Assembly (NCBI GenBank): GCA_002490425.1
Contig: DKTZ01000048.1
Span: forward strand, 1 to 40,844
Direction of reading: 5' to 3'
Length of the DNA: 40,844 nucleotides
Origin: Ruminococcaceae bacterium UBA7217
GTDB taxonomy: Bacteria; Bacillota; Clostridia; Oscillospirales; Acutalibacteraceae
The position numbers and the translations under genes were made by a program. Numbering within the stretch: position 1 is the stretch's first letter; each line of letters opens with the position of its first letter. The notes below the pieces were generated by a model, which saw only the letters and a program-made list of their open reading frames with translations, had not been told where the DNA came from and ran no database searches. This document shows, piece by piece, positions 7,483-16,430 of the stretch.

Positions 7483-10383
7483 ATGGCAGACAAAATACCT
7501 GAATCACTTATTGACGATATTCTTGAATCGGCTAAAGCTTATTCATACGGCGCTGAGGTTTCTGAGATTTCGGTTGAGGAGGTTGACAAACTTCTCCTGT
7601 CATTGGGAATAGACGATTTTTCGGATGAAAAAAAGCCAAAGGCAGTCAAAACAAAAGAAATTGAAAATTTTTCTTCGCTTGAAAAGACAAAAGCTTCGCC
7701 CACTGAAGAAAAGACAGATATTTCTGAAACAGCATTAACCGATGCTAAGCAGGAAGAAACAGTACAGGAGGAAGAGCCGGAAGAAACACCTTCAGTATCG
7801 ATTACCTATCACGCTGCAAAGCACAGAAAAAGGTCTTCGGGCTTTTTGGATTTTATAAAAAAATCAAATGCAGTTACTGAAAGCGGAGCTTTAGAGAACG
7901 AAGACGATATCGAAAATGTCAGCGTTTCCGAATCGGAGGACGGTCAAATGGAACTTCAGGTGGACGGCGAGGAAATAAGCTCTCCCGAACAGCAGGCAGA
8001 AGCTGAGCCTGAAAAAATCAAGACCGAAGTCCCTTCGGTCAGCGGCCAAATTTCAATTGAAAAAACAAGAATGTTCAACGAGGTTAAAATACACGGCGAA
8101 TATAATCCAAATATTTCTCATAATCTTGGAAATAAGGTAGTTCGCACCACGAAGGGCGAGGGCGAGGCTGTTTCGACACCCGTTATGGGAGAAGAAAAAT
8201 ACAGAAAGCACTTTATGAACAAGCCCGTGCAAAACCTTGAAAAGACTCAGGAGCACCGTGACCTAATCTCTTCACTTCCCGAAAAAACCCGTGAAACACC
8301 CGGAATTATTGTAAAGAAAAACAAGTATGCATCTGCCAATACTGACGGGTTTGAGCCTATCCCCACAATAGTTCCTGCTGAATCAGAGCTTTCAAATGAA
8401 ATTTATTCACATTCAGACGAAATTTCGGATGGGCAGATAAAGCTTCCCGGCTTCGGTGAGACTGAAGATTTTGAAAAAACGACCGAGGAAGAGGCTGAGG
8501 CAAAGCTCCTTGAATCAAGAAAAGAAGTTGTTAAAGATTTTGTCGATAATGTTATTTTTAAGCAGGATACAGACGAGGACAGCGAAGACGGGGCGCAGGA
8601 AGAACACCGCAGAAAGCGTTATGAACGCAGAATAAACCGAATTAAGCGTGAGTTTTTCGGTCCCAAGGATGCCGAGGCGGTAGAAAACGAATATTTCACC
8701 GAAAAGAAAAAAATTACGGCAAAAATAGCTGTCCTGTCTGTTATATGTGTTGTAATGGCAGTAATTTCTGTGATTGCGGCAGGGGGCAGAGGAAATTTCG
8801 ATTTATTCGGCGGAGACAGCCGTGTTTATGCCTCTCTTGAGCTTTTAATGCTTGCAGTTTGTTGCGCAGTGAACTTCAAAGCTTTCAAGGACGCTGTTAA
8901 AAGCAGATTTAGACCGAGTCTTGACCTTGTAATAGTAATTTCTTCAGTTGCAGGTCTTTTGCAAACAGGGTTTGCGTTTGTATTTAAAGATTCGGTTGAA
9001 TCCTCCGTTCATCTGTTTGCTGCGGCGGCAGTGATTCCAATGATTTTTAAGGCGGTCGGCGAATTGATTTTATGCCGCAATGACCTTGAAAATTTCTATG
9101 TTGTTTCAAATGAAGAAAATGAGTGCTGCACCGTTGAAAATATTGAAGACGAAGCGGAAGCGGCTGAGATTGCAAGGGGACTGATGCTTGGCGAACCGGA
9201 GATAAAATATTCGGCTAAAATCGGTTTCCCTGCACGGTTTGTAGAGCTTTCAAGAGAGGCGGATATTACCCCCTCAATTCTTAAAATTTCTTTGCTCGGC
9301 GTAACTGCGGCGTCGCTTATAATCGGTATTATTACGCTTATTATGCAAAAGGATATATTTGTGGGCGTGACTTCTTTTACGGGCGCACTGCTTATGGGAA
9401 TCCCGTCTGCCGCAGGTATAATTGCCGCCGCATGTCTTTCGGGGGCAAATAAAAAGCTTCGGGATGATAACACAGTAATTAACGGCTATTCGGCAGTTGA
9501 AAATGCAGTTAATTCAAACGGAATAATCATTGATTCGGCGGACGCTTTCAAAGACGGCGGCTGTAATATTGAGGGAATTAAGCTTTATCACAAAATGCGT
9601 ATCGATGAGGCTATTCTTTATACGGCGTCGGTTGTAATTGAGTCAGGCGGAGTCCTTTCTGAGATTTTTGACGGTGTTATTGAGGGCAAGCGGGAGCTTT
9701 TGCTTCCAGTTGAAACACTTGCTTATGAAGAAAAGCTCGGTTGCTCCTGCTGGATTCACAATCACAGAGTGCTTGTTGGAAATAAAGAGCTTTTAAAGCA
9801 TCATAATGTTGAACTTCCCGACGACGGACTTGAAGAAAAATTCCGAACGGCAGGAAAAAACACGCTTTACCTTGCAATTGAGGGCAAAATTGCCGCAATG
9901 TTTATTGTGGTTTACAAAGCGGACGAAATAACGGCGCATTATATCCGTGCTCTTGAAAAAGACGGAGTGTCAATACTTTTCCGCACATCTGACGCCAACA
10001 TAACGGAAAGTTTCCTTGAAAGTGAATTCGGCTTGCCGAAAAATGTTGTTAAAATAATAAATCCTGTTGCGGGCGAAATGTTTACAAAAATAAAAAATGA
10101 AGAAAAAGAGCAGAGCGATGCACTTTTGGTTCACGACGGAAGAACCGTTACGATGCTTAAGGCGCTTCATTTGGCATTCGGAATAACGCAATATGTTAAT
10201 GCATCAAAAACAGTACAGATAACAGCTTCAGTTATCGGTGTGCTTTTGGTGTCAGCGCTCAGCCTTATGTCTGCCGTAAGCCAAATTTCCGTTTGGCAGA
10301 TAATCTTTTATCAGTTAATTTGGGGCGTAGTTCTTTATTTGATTCCTGCTATCAAAAAGCCTGTCGGAAAAATCAGAAAATAA
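7483..10383 (+). CDS. Degenerate P-type ATPase-like membrane protein with long acidic N-terminal region
   Basis: The protein has 966 residues. Residues 1-405 are Glu/Asp/Ser/Lys-rich and low in hydrophobics, probably disordered and cytoplasmic. Membrane segments follow at about 413-433, 447-467, 479-502, 508-530, 603-622 and 627-657, with two more at the C-terminus. The cytoplasmic part between has the order of a P-type ATPase catalytic unit: IIIDSADAF (Asp684) at the DKTGT position, HRVLVGNKELL (about 763-770) like the P1B nucleotide domain, FRTSDAN (about 833-839) in place of TGDN, and VHDGR (Asp885) for GDGxND. All key motifs are altered, so ATP-driven transport is unlikely. The start at 7483 is set by GGGGGG; an MgtC-like gene follows. 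Confidence 0.75.
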   Translation: MADKIPESLIDDILESAKAYSYGAEVSEISVEEVDKLLLSLGIDDFSDEKKPKAVKTKEIENFSSLEKTKASPTEEKTDISETALTDAKQEETVQEEEPEETPSVSITYHAAKHRKRSSGFLDFIKKSNAVTESGALENEDDIENVSVSESEDGQMELQVDGEEISSPEQQAEAEPEKIKTEVPSVSGQISIEKTRMFNEVKIHGEYNPNISHNLGNKVVRTTKGEGEAVSTPVMGEEKYRKHFMNKPVQNLEKTQEHRDLISSLPEKTRETPGIIVKKNKYASANTDGFEPIPTIVPAESELSNEIYSHSDEISDGQIKLPGFGETEDFEKTTEEEAEAKLLESRKEVVKDFVDNVIFKQDTDEDSEDGAQEEHRRKRYERRINRIKREFFGPKDAEAVENEYFTEKKKITAKIAVLSVICVVMAVISVIAAGGRGNFDLFGGDSRVYASLELLMLAVCCAVNFKAFKDAVKSRFRPSLDLVIVISSVAGLLQTGFAFVFKDSVESSVHLFAAAAVIPMIFKAVGELILCRNDLENFYVVSNEENECCTVENIEDEAEAAEIARGLMLGEPEIKYSAKIGFPARFVELSREADITPSILKISLLGVTAASLIIGIITLIMQKDIFVGVTSFTGALLMGIPSAAGIIAAACLSGANKKLRDDNTVINGYSAVENAVNSNGIIIDSADAFKDGGCNIEGIKLYHKMRIDEAILYTASVVIESGGVLSEIFDGVIEGKRELLLPVETLAYEEKLGCSCWIHNHRVLVGNKELLKHHNVELPDDGLEEKFRTAGKNTLYLAIEGKIAAMFIVVYKADEITAHYIRALEKDGVSILFRTSDANITESFLESEFGLPKNVVKIINPVAGEMFTKIKNEEKEQSDALLVHDGRTVTMLKALHLAFGITQYVNASKTVQITASVIGVLLVSALSLMSAVSQISVWQIIFYQLIWGVVLYLIPAIKKPVGKIRK

Positions 10384-10427
10384 ATTAAATCTTTTACGTT
10401 TACGAACGGAATATCGGGGTGAAATAA

Positions 10428-11165
10428 ATGGATTTCTTTAATACGGTTAAGGACGGAATCCTGTGGCTTTGGGGAATAGGGACTGTCCGTGAAATAATTG
10501 ATGCATTTTTTAGGATTTTGCTTGCGGCGCTTTTAAGCGGAATAATAGGCTACGAGCGTGAACATTCTCACAGACCCGCAGGCTTCAGAACACATATTTT
10601 GGTTGCTATCGGCTCAACTCTTGTAATGCTCACTGCAGTGCATATGAGTAAAACATCGGAATACGGCTCTCTTGATGTGTCAAGAATGAGTGCGTCGGTT
10701 ATTACGGGTATCGGATTCCTCGGCGCAGGTACAATTCTTCGTGAGGGTTTTTCTGTTAAGGGACTTACAACTGCGGCGTCGCTTTGGGCGGTTGCGTGCA
10801 TAGGCACGGCTGTGGGCGGCGGCTACACAACGGGCGCAATAGTTGCAACAGTTGTTATTTACTTTACGCTTAATTCACTTAAGCATTTTGTTATCAACGG
10901 CTCTGTCGGCAAAACGATTTACGTTGAGGTTGAGAGCATCGAAAATGAACTCCCTGCAATTACATCACTGATAAAAGATAAATTCAACGCTCCTATTCAT
11001 TCAGCGGAAATTGTATATACTACAAGTGCGGATAAAAAATATAAGCATAATAAAAACAATTCCGTTATTAAAATTCTCGCATTTCCGAAGAATGATAAGG
11101 TGCTTTCAAAAATAATTTCTTCTCTTAAAGAGCTTGACGGCGTAGAGGATGTTTATGTTGACTGA
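10428..11165 (+). CDS. MgtC/SapB family membrane protein
   Basis: The 245-residue protein has four to five membrane helices in its first 150 residues and a soluble C-terminal domain (about 165-245) of ACT-like character. Family signatures are visible: GIIGYEREHSHRPAGFRTHI after the first helix, ASVITGIGFLGAGTI, and GLTTAASLWAVACIGTAVG. MgtC proteins influence Mg2+ homeostasis and ATP synthase activity in some pathogens; Gram-positive homologues are largely uncharacterised. It lies 44 bases downstream of the P-type-ATPase-like gene and overlaps the next gene by 11 bases, so it probably belongs to that operon. Confidence 0.9.
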   Translation: MDFFNTVKDGILWLWGIGTVREIIDAFFRILLAALLSGIIGYEREHSHRPAGFRTHILVAIGSTLVMLTAVHMSKTSEYGSLDVSRMSASVITGIGFLGAGTILREGFSVKGLTTAASLWAVACIGTAVGGGYTTGAIVATVVIYFTLNSLKHFVINGSVGKTIYVEVESIENELPAITSLIKDKFNAPIHSAEIVYTTSADKKYKHNKNNSVIKILAFPKNDKVLSKIISSLKELDGVEDVYVD

Positions 11166-11904
11166 CATTTTACTTGCAGACGGCGAACACATTGAAGATT
11201 TAGGCGGCGGTGTCTCCCTTTTGGTGTCCAAGTCGCACACCTTCGGCACTGACGCACTGCTTTTAAATTACTTTGCCGATGTCAAGAAAAACGACAAGGC
11301 AATTGACCTCGGAACAGGCTGTGGAATAATACCTTTTCTTTGGCTTCGTGATAATAAGGCGCAAAGGTACAGAGGCGCCGCAGAAATACAGCAAAATGCC
11401 TGCGAGCAATTCAGAAAATCGCAAAAATTAAACGGAGACGAATCGTTAAATCTGTTCGAAGGCGATTTGAAGGAGAAAAATTTAATCTCTCAGCGTGAAT
11501 ATTTCGATGTTGTGACTATGAATCCACCTTATAAAGCAGAAAATTCGGGGATAAAAAACGAAAGCGAAAGCGCAAAAATTGCACGTCACGAAACTTTGTG
11601 CAATATTGACGATATAACAGAATGTGCCGCAAGAATTTTGAAGTTCGGCGGGCGTCTTTGCATCTGTCACCGACCTGAAAGAACCTTTGACGCACTTTTT
11701 TCAATGCGTAAAAACGGTATTGAACCGAAGAAGATACGTTTTGTGCAGAAAAACGGTGAAACGGCTCCTTGGCTGGTGCTTATAGACGGCAGAAAGGGCG
11801 GAGCAAACGGACTTAAGGTTGAAAAACCGCTTTTAATGCAAAGAACGGACGGTACGCCGACGGAAGAAATTTTGGAAATAACCGAAAAATACCGTAAGAT
11901 TTAA
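11155..11904 (+). CDS. TrmN6-like SAM-dependent methyltransferase
   Basis: The 249-residue protein has a Rossmann methyltransferase fold. DLGTGCGIIPF is the SAM-binding loop, and MNPPYKAE (NPPY at residues 123-126) is the signature of N6-adenine or amide-nitrogen methylation. The family is COG4123, which includes tRNA1(Val) A37 N6-methyltransferase. Early residues LLVSKSHTFGTDALLL also fit this group. I chose ATG at 11155, five bases after AGAGGA; ATG 11149 is inside that site. It overlaps the MgtC stop by 11 bases and is followed by rsmI, a common Firmicutes neighbour. Confidence 0.88.
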   Translation: MLTDILLADGEHIEDLGGGVSLLVSKSHTFGTDALLLNYFADVKKNDKAIDLGTGCGIIPFLWLRDNKAQRYRGAAEIQQNACEQFRKSQKLNGDESLNLFEGDLKEKNLISQREYFDVVTMNPPYKAENSGIKNESESAKIARHETLCNIDDITECAARILKFGGRLCICHRPERTFDALFSMRKNGIEPKKIRFVQKNGETAPWLVLIDGRKGGANGLKVEKPLLMQRTDGTPTEEILEITEKYRKI

Positions 11905-11939
11905 ATACGAAAATAATGAAAGGAACGGCTTGTCAAAAT

Positions 11940-12761
11940 ATGTCAGGAAAGCTTTATGTTGTGGGCACTCCGATAGGCAATCTTTCGGACATTTCTCCGA
12001 GAGGGATTAAAACGCTTTCTGAGGTCGATTTTATTGCGGCGGAGGATACCCGTGTAACGGCAAAACTGCTCAATCATTTTGATATAAAAAAACCGCTTAT
12101 CAGCTATTATGAGCACAATAAGCGTGAAAAAGGTACGGTTATTACCGACAGAATACTGTCAGGCGAAAGCTGTGCAATTGTGACTGATGCAGGTATGCCC
12201 TGCATTTCAGACCCGGGTGAGGATTTAATCCGTGACTGCCATAAACTTAGGATTCCCGTCGAGTCCGTTCCCGGACCTACCGCATTTGCAACGGCTCTCG
12301 CAATAAGCGGAATGGACACGGGCAGATTTACCTTTGAAGGCTTTTTAAGTGTGAATAAGCCGAGTCGTAAACAGCATTTGGAAGAGCTTAAAAATGAAAA
12401 ACGGACAATGGTTTTTTACGAAGCGCCTCATAAACTGCGAAATACGCTTAAGGATTTATATACTTTTTTCGGCGACCGTGAAATTGCAATAGTAAAAGAG
12501 CTTACAAAAATTCACGAAACTGTTTTGCGGACGAGCCTTAGACAGGCAAACGAGATTTTTGAAACGGAAAACCCAAAGGGCGAGTATGTTCTTATTCTTG
12601 ATGGTTTTAGGGGCGAAAAAAAACGGCCTGTGACGCTTGAACAGGCTGTAAAAAGTGCGAAGGAGCTTACTGAAAAAGGCATAAGTGTAAATGAAGCGGC
12701 TAAAACCGTTGCTTCGGAAACAGGCTTTAAGAAAAGCGAGATTTATAAATCACTTCTCTGA
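11940..12761 (+). CDS. rsmI: 16S rRNA (cytidine-1402-2'-O)-methyltransferase
   Basis: The 273-residue protein belongs to the tetrapyrrole-methylase-fold family. LYVVGTPIGNLSDISPRG at the N-terminus, AAEDTRVTAKLL, SYYEHN, VTDAGMPCISDPG and PGPTAFATALAISG are all diagnostic of RsmI, which methylates the ribose of C1402 in the ribosomal decoding centre. ATG 11940 fits family alignments; ATG 11916 gives eight more residues, and neither has a well-spaced ribosome site. The gene ends convergently, overlapping the 3' end of the XRE gene by 12 bases. Confidence 0.93.
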   Translation: MSGKLYVVGTPIGNLSDISPRGIKTLSEVDFIAAEDTRVTAKLLNHFDIKKPLISYYEHNKREKGTVITDRILSGESCAIVTDAGMPCISDPGEDLIRDCHKLRIPVESVPGPTAFATALAISGMDTGRFTFEGFLSVNKPSRKQHLEELKNEKRTMVFYEAPHKLRNTLKDLYTFFGDREIAIVKELTKIHETVLRTSLRQANEIFETENPKGEYVLILDGFRGEKKRPVTLEQAVKSAKELTEKGISVNEAAKTVASETGFKKSEIYKSLL

Positions 12762-13364
12762 TTTTTTGAACGCACGCTCGTATTGACGTTTGATTATTTG
12801 CACCGCCTCTTTGGAAACGGTGTCAACGCAGACGGGAAGATGATAGTTTTTCTTTGATTTTTGCGGCTCTTTAACTGTAATGGTTGAAAGAATCGAGTCA
12901 ATAGTGCCTGATGATAAAAATGTACCCATTTCAAGAGTTGCGTATTCGTTTGCAGGCATTATTCCGAGGGCGACGGCACGCAGGTACAGCGTGTAAACCG
13001 TTAATGTGTAAATTGCACGGCACTTGTCGCCGTGAGCGTTTCCCACATTGCCCATTCGTTCGTAAATTGCGGCGGCGGCACGCAGAACAGTATTGGTTTT
13101 TATTTCCGAATCTTGAGGGATATCGGCAAGGTCAAAGCCTGAATCGGGTGAAATTCTTGTTTCGGAAAGCCCGAGCAAATAGTCAGTGCTTACATCGTAA
13201 AATACCGATGCCTTGCAAAGAAAGTCAAGACCGCATTCACGGATTCCTTTTTCGTAATGTGATAACAGCGCCTGAGAAACTCCGAGAGCTTCGGCGGCGT
13301 CCTTTTGGCTCAATTCTTTTTCCTTGCGGAGCTTTACAAGCCGTTGAGAGATAGATGTGTTCAT
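12750..13364 (-). CDS. XRE family regulator with extra C-terminal domain
   Basis: The protein has 204 residues. The N-terminal HTH_XRE domain (about 6-62: RLVKLRKEKELSQKDAAEAL, then SQALLSHYEKG) is followed by VSTDYLLGLSE, the usual end of this domain. A helical C-terminal region of about 135 residues has unknown function. AAGGTGAT precedes ATG. The divergent histidine phosphatase gene, first in the hexuronate operon, starts 93 bases away. TACA/TGTA palindromes overlap this gene's own promoter, which indicates autoregulation and possible control of the divergent operon. Confidence 0.88.
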   Translation of the reverse strand: MNTSISQRLVKLRKEKELSQKDAAEALGVSQALLSHYEKGIRECGLDFLCKASVFYDVSTDYLLGLSETRISPDSGFDLADIPQDSEIKTNTVLRAAAAIYERMGNVGNAHGDKCRAIYTLTVYTLYLRAVALGIMPANEYATLEMGTFLSSGTIDSILSTITVKEPQKSKKNYHLPVCVDTVSKEAVQIIKRQYERAFKKSEK

Positions 13365-13379
13365 TTTATCACCTTAATT

Positions 13380-13421
13380 TACAAAGTGTATAAAATTATA
13401 AAATGTATTTTACAAATTGTA
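13380..13421. promoter_or_regulatory. XRE promoter with three TGTA/TACA dyads
   Basis: On the minus strand TTGTAA (13415-13410), 17-bp spacer and TATACA (13392-13387) form the regulator promoter. The dyads TACAAAGTGTA (13380-13390), TGTATTTTACA (13404-13414) and TACAAATTGTA (13411-13421) cover its -10 and -35 boxes. They are the best operator candidates for the XRE protein. Confidence 0.55.
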
Positions 13422-13457
13422 TATTGATTTAATCAATAAAATAACAGGAGTTTTTTT

Positions 13458-14183
13458 ATGCAGACCTACCAAATTCATTTAATCAGACACGCCCTCACAA
13501 AAGGTAATTTAGAGGGGAAATATATAGGGCATACTGATGAAAGCGTGTGCGAAGAGGGTATGAAGCAGCTTGAAGAAACAATAAAAGATTTCGGACCGTA
13601 CCCGCAAGTTGACGCTGTTTTTTCAAGTCCGCTTAAAAGATGCCTCGAAACTGCGAAAAAGATATATCCCGAAAAAGAACCTATTGTGCTTGACGGCTTA
13701 ATCGAATACGATTTCGGCGAATTTGAAAATAAAACTGCTGAAGAGCTTCAGAATGATGAAGATTTTGCCGAGTGGCTCGCAGGCACAAATCCCAACAAAG
13801 CCGCACCTTTCGGCGACAGTCAGGTAAGGTTTAATTACAGGGTTTGCAGTTGCTTTGAAAAAATAATTGACGCAATTTTGCAGTCAGGCGCCAAAAATGT
13901 TGCAATTATTACCCACGGCGGTGTTATAATGTCTATAATGCAGACTTACGCTTTGCCCGAAGCTCCGATGCACGAATGGCTTACTCCCAACTGCTGCGGA
14001 TATACTGTACGCCTTGACCCGTCAATTTGGATGAGAGGTATGAAGGTGGAGGCAATTTCAGAATGTCCCGTTCCGCCTGAAAAGTTTGAGCACGAGCTGT
14101 GGGACGTTTATGACCCTGAAAAAGACGAATATGATGTTGCCTATTGGGAAAATGACGAAAATTTCCCCGATGAGGCAAATTAA
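13458..14183 (+). CDS. Histidine phosphatase family protein
   Basis: The 241-residue protein is of the phosphoglycerate-mutase-like superfamily. LIRHALTKGN carries the phospho-accepting His11 (RHA instead of the usual RHG), SSPLKRCLETA is the second conserved block, and ITHGGVIMSIM has the second His153. The final 50 residues are acidic. Ribosome site AGGAG. It lies 24 bases upstream of uxuA on the same strand and so probably belongs to the hexuronate operon, perhaps as a sugar-phosphate or metabolite phosphatase. Its substrate is not evident. Confidence 0.88.
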   Translation: MQTYQIHLIRHALTKGNLEGKYIGHTDESVCEEGMKQLEETIKDFGPYPQVDAVFSSPLKRCLETAKKIYPEKEPIVLDGLIEYDFGEFENKTAEELQNDEDFAEWLAGTNPNKAAPFGDSQVRFNYRVCSCFEKIIDAILQSGAKNVAIITHGGVIMSIMQTYALPEAPMHEWLTPNCCGYTVRLDPSIWMRGMKVEAISECPVPPEKFEHELWDVYDPEKDEYDVAYWENDENFPDEAN

Positions 14184-14207
14184 AATAAAAATAAGGAGGA
14201 AAATAAA

Positions 14208-15275
14208 ATGCAAATGACTTTTCGCTGGTTCGGCTCTGAAAAAGATACCGTAACCTTAGAGCAAATTAAGCAAATCCCAAATGTTGTGGGCGTTGTTCCT
14301 GCTTTACATTATCTTCCGGCAGGCGAGGCTTGGAGTGAGGAAGACGTTTTTAAAATGAAAAAGGAAATTGAAGATGCAGGTCTTACAATGGAATGTATTG
14401 AAAGCGTTAATGTTCATGAGGACATTAAAATCGGCTTGCCCACAAGAGAAAAATATATTGAAAATTATAAAACGAGTATCAGAAACCTCGCAAAAGCAGG
14501 GGTAAAGGTAATCTGCTACAACTTTATGCCCGTTTTTGACTGGACAAGAACCGACCTTGCAATGGATATGGGCGACGGTGCTACGTGTCTTTCCTATGAC
14601 GGCGTGCAGATTGAGGGCAAAAGTCCAGAGGATATGTTTAAGGAGATTGACGACAATTCCAACGGCTATGCAATGCCCGGCTGGGAAACGGAAAGAATGC
14701 CCGAAATTAAGGAGCTTTTTGAAAAATATAAGAATGTAACAGCAGAAGATTTGTGGAATAACCTCAAATATTTCCTCGAAAGCATAATGCCCGTCTGCGA
14801 GGAGTGCGATGTCAAAATGGCTATTCACCCCGACGACCCGCCATGGGATATTTTCGGACTTCCGAGAATTATTAAGGACAGGGACAGCCTTAATAAGCTT
14901 CTTGAAATTGTGCCTTCAAAATATAACGGTATAACATTTTGCACAGGGTCACTCGGAGCGAGCAGTAAAAACGATTTGCCCGCAATGATAAGGGAATTCG
15001 GCGACAGAATCTATTTTGCGCATCTTCGCAATGTTAAAGTAGTTGATAACCATTTCAACGAAACAGCTCACGAGAGCAACACCGGCTCGCTTGATATGTA
15101 TGAAATAGTAAAGGCTTTGCAGGACGTAGGCTTTGACGGATATGTAAGACCCGACCACGGCAGAATGATTTGGGGCGAGGTGGCAAGACCCGGTTACGGC
15201 CTTTTTGACAGAGCGCTCGGCGTAGCTTACATTAACGGACTTTGGGAAGCCGTAGAAAAGAACAGGGAGAGATAA
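14208..15275 (+). CDS. uxuA: D-mannonate dehydratase
   Basis: The 355-residue, TIM-barrel Fe2+/Mn2+ enzyme removes water from D-mannonate to give 2-keto-3-deoxygluconate. Family marks are MTFRWFGSEKDTV at the N-terminus, VVPALHYLPAGEAW, CYNFMPVFDWTRTDL, MAIHPDDPPW and FAHLRNV near the metal site, and YVRPDHGRMIWGE. The length is typical. AAGGAGG lies before ATG. The SDR oxidoreductase starts three bases after the stop, and the following genes complete the pathway, so the assignment is secure. Confidence 0.96.
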   Translation: MQMTFRWFGSEKDTVTLEQIKQIPNVVGVVPALHYLPAGEAWSEEDVFKMKKEIEDAGLTMECIESVNVHEDIKIGLPTREKYIENYKTSIRNLAKAGVKVICYNFMPVFDWTRTDLAMDMGDGATCLSYDGVQIEGKSPEDMFKEIDDNSNGYAMPGWETERMPEIKELFEKYKNVTAEDLWNNLKYFLESIMPVCEECDVKMAIHPDDPPWDIFGLPRIIKDRDSLNKLLEIVPSKYNGITFCTGSLGASSKNDLPAMIREFGDRIYFAHLRNVKVVDNHFNETAHESNTGSLDMYEIVKALQDVGFDGYVRPDHGRMIWGEVARPGYGLFDRALGVAYINGLWEAVEKNRER

Positions 15276-15278
15276 AAT

Positions 15279-16127
15279 ATGACACACGAAAATCTTAACG
15301 GAAGAGTAGCTGTTGTAACAGGCGGCGGCGGAGTGCTGTGTGCTATGTTCGCAAAGGCACTTGCAAAACAGGGTGTAAAGGTTGCGGTTCTCGATTTGAA
15401 CGAGGAGGCGGCAAAAAAGGTTGCAGATGAAATAAACGCAGAGGGCGGCACGGCAATAGCTGTCGGCTGCAACGTGCTTGAACCCGACAGTATGAAAAAA
15501 GCAAGAGATATTATTAACGAGACCTTGGGCACCTGCGACATTCTTCTTAACGGTGCAGGCGGCAACAACCCAAAGGGCACAACAACAAAGGAAACTCTCG
15601 AAAAAATCGACCTTATAGAAAAGGACGAGGGGATTAAGACCTTCTTTGACCTTGACCCGCAGGGAATTTCGTTTGTATTTAACCTTAATTTTCTCGGCAC
15701 GCTTATTCCCACGCAGGTTTTTGCGGCTGATATGGCAAAGAAAGACAATTCCTGCATAGTAATGATTTCGTCAATGAACGCATACCGTCCGCTTACGAAA
15801 ATTCCCGCTTATTCAGCGGCAAAGGCGGCAGTTAAGAACTTTACGGAGTTTATGGCAGTGCATTTCGCTGAGGTTGGAATCCGTGTTAATGCAATAGCAC
15901 CCGGATTTTTCTCAACCAATCAGAACAAAACTCTTCTTTGGAATGAGGACGGCACGCCGACACCTCGTACGGGCAAAATACTTGCAGCTACTCCGATGAA
16001 ACGCTTCGGCGAGCCTGAGGAGCTTGTGGGCGCACTTCTTTTCCTTTGCGATGAAGACTATTCGGGCTTTATCACGGGAACGAGCATTTGCGTTGACGGC
16101 GGATTTTCTGCATATTCGGGAGTATAA
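15279..16127 (+). CDS. uxuB: SDR-type D-mannonate oxidoreductase (fructuronate reductase)
   Basis: The 282-residue protein is a short-chain dehydrogenase: Rossmann motif VVTGGGGVLCAMFAKAL, LNGAGGNNPKG, SSMNAYRP, and catalytic YSAAK (Tyr178, Lys182). In Firmicutes the fructuronate reductase step is often done by this SDR type (B. subtilis YjmF/UxuB) rather than the E. coli long-chain enzyme. Length and the long insertion after NNPKG fit that subgroup. It would interconvert D-fructuronate and D-mannonate with NAD(P)H. Three bases separate it from uxuA. Confidence 0.88.
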   Translation: MTHENLNGRVAVVTGGGGVLCAMFAKALAKQGVKVAVLDLNEEAAKKVADEINAEGGTAIAVGCNVLEPDSMKKARDIINETLGTCDILLNGAGGNNPKGTTTKETLEKIDLIEKDEGIKTFFDLDPQGISFVFNLNFLGTLIPTQVFAADMAKKDNSCIVMISSMNAYRPLTKIPAYSAAKAAVKNFTEFMAVHFAEVGIRVNAIAPGFFSTNQNKTLLWNEDGTPTPRTGKILAATPMKRFGEPEELVGALLFLCDEDYSGFITGTSICVDGGFSAYSGV

Positions 16128-16129
16128 TT

Positions 16130-16324
16130 ATGAAATATTTAATAGCGGCTCTTTTGCTCTATCTTGTAGGCTTAGTTCTTGCGATAATCGCCACTGTAAA
16201 ATATTTTAAAGCAAAAAAGGCGGAGGGCGGCGAGCCCCCGCTTAAACCCCATGCAATAAGATTCGGCATAGTATTTCTGTTTTTTATAACTGCACAGATT
16301 CTTTTAATAGTTTACAGACATTAA
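16130..16324 (+). CDS. Small two-helix membrane protein in the hexuronate operon
   Basis: The 64-residue protein has two membrane helices (about 4-24 and 42-62) joined by a basic and then Pro/Gly-rich loop (KYFKAKKAEGGEPPLKPHA). It starts two bases after the SDR stop, so it is translationally linked. I do not recognise a family. Position and topology suggest an accessory membrane protein, but nothing more can be said. Confidence 0.65.
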   Translation: MKYLIAALLLYLVGLVLAIIATVKYFKAKKAEGGEPPLKPHAIRFGIVFLFFITAQILLIVYRH

Positions 16325-16430
16325 GTTATTCACTTAAAATAAAAAGAAAGGAGAGGTGCGCTCACATAAAAATGTGCAGTGTACCGCAGATAAAACAATG
16401 GATTTGAATTTGAAAGACAAAAAAGACTGT

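Noticed and set aside
9096..9473. 125-residue minus-strand frame inside the P-type-ATPase-like gene
   Set aside because: Ser/Ile-rich antisense shadow with no ribosome site.
15227..15757. 176-residue minus-strand frame opposite the SDR gene
   Set aside because: Antisense shadow of a GC-rich coding region; the SDR motifs are on the plus strand.
16371..16406. Leader peptide before kdgK
   Set aside because: The short frame starting at ATG 16371 is too far (18 bases) from AAAGGAG and is not rich in any regulatory amino acid.
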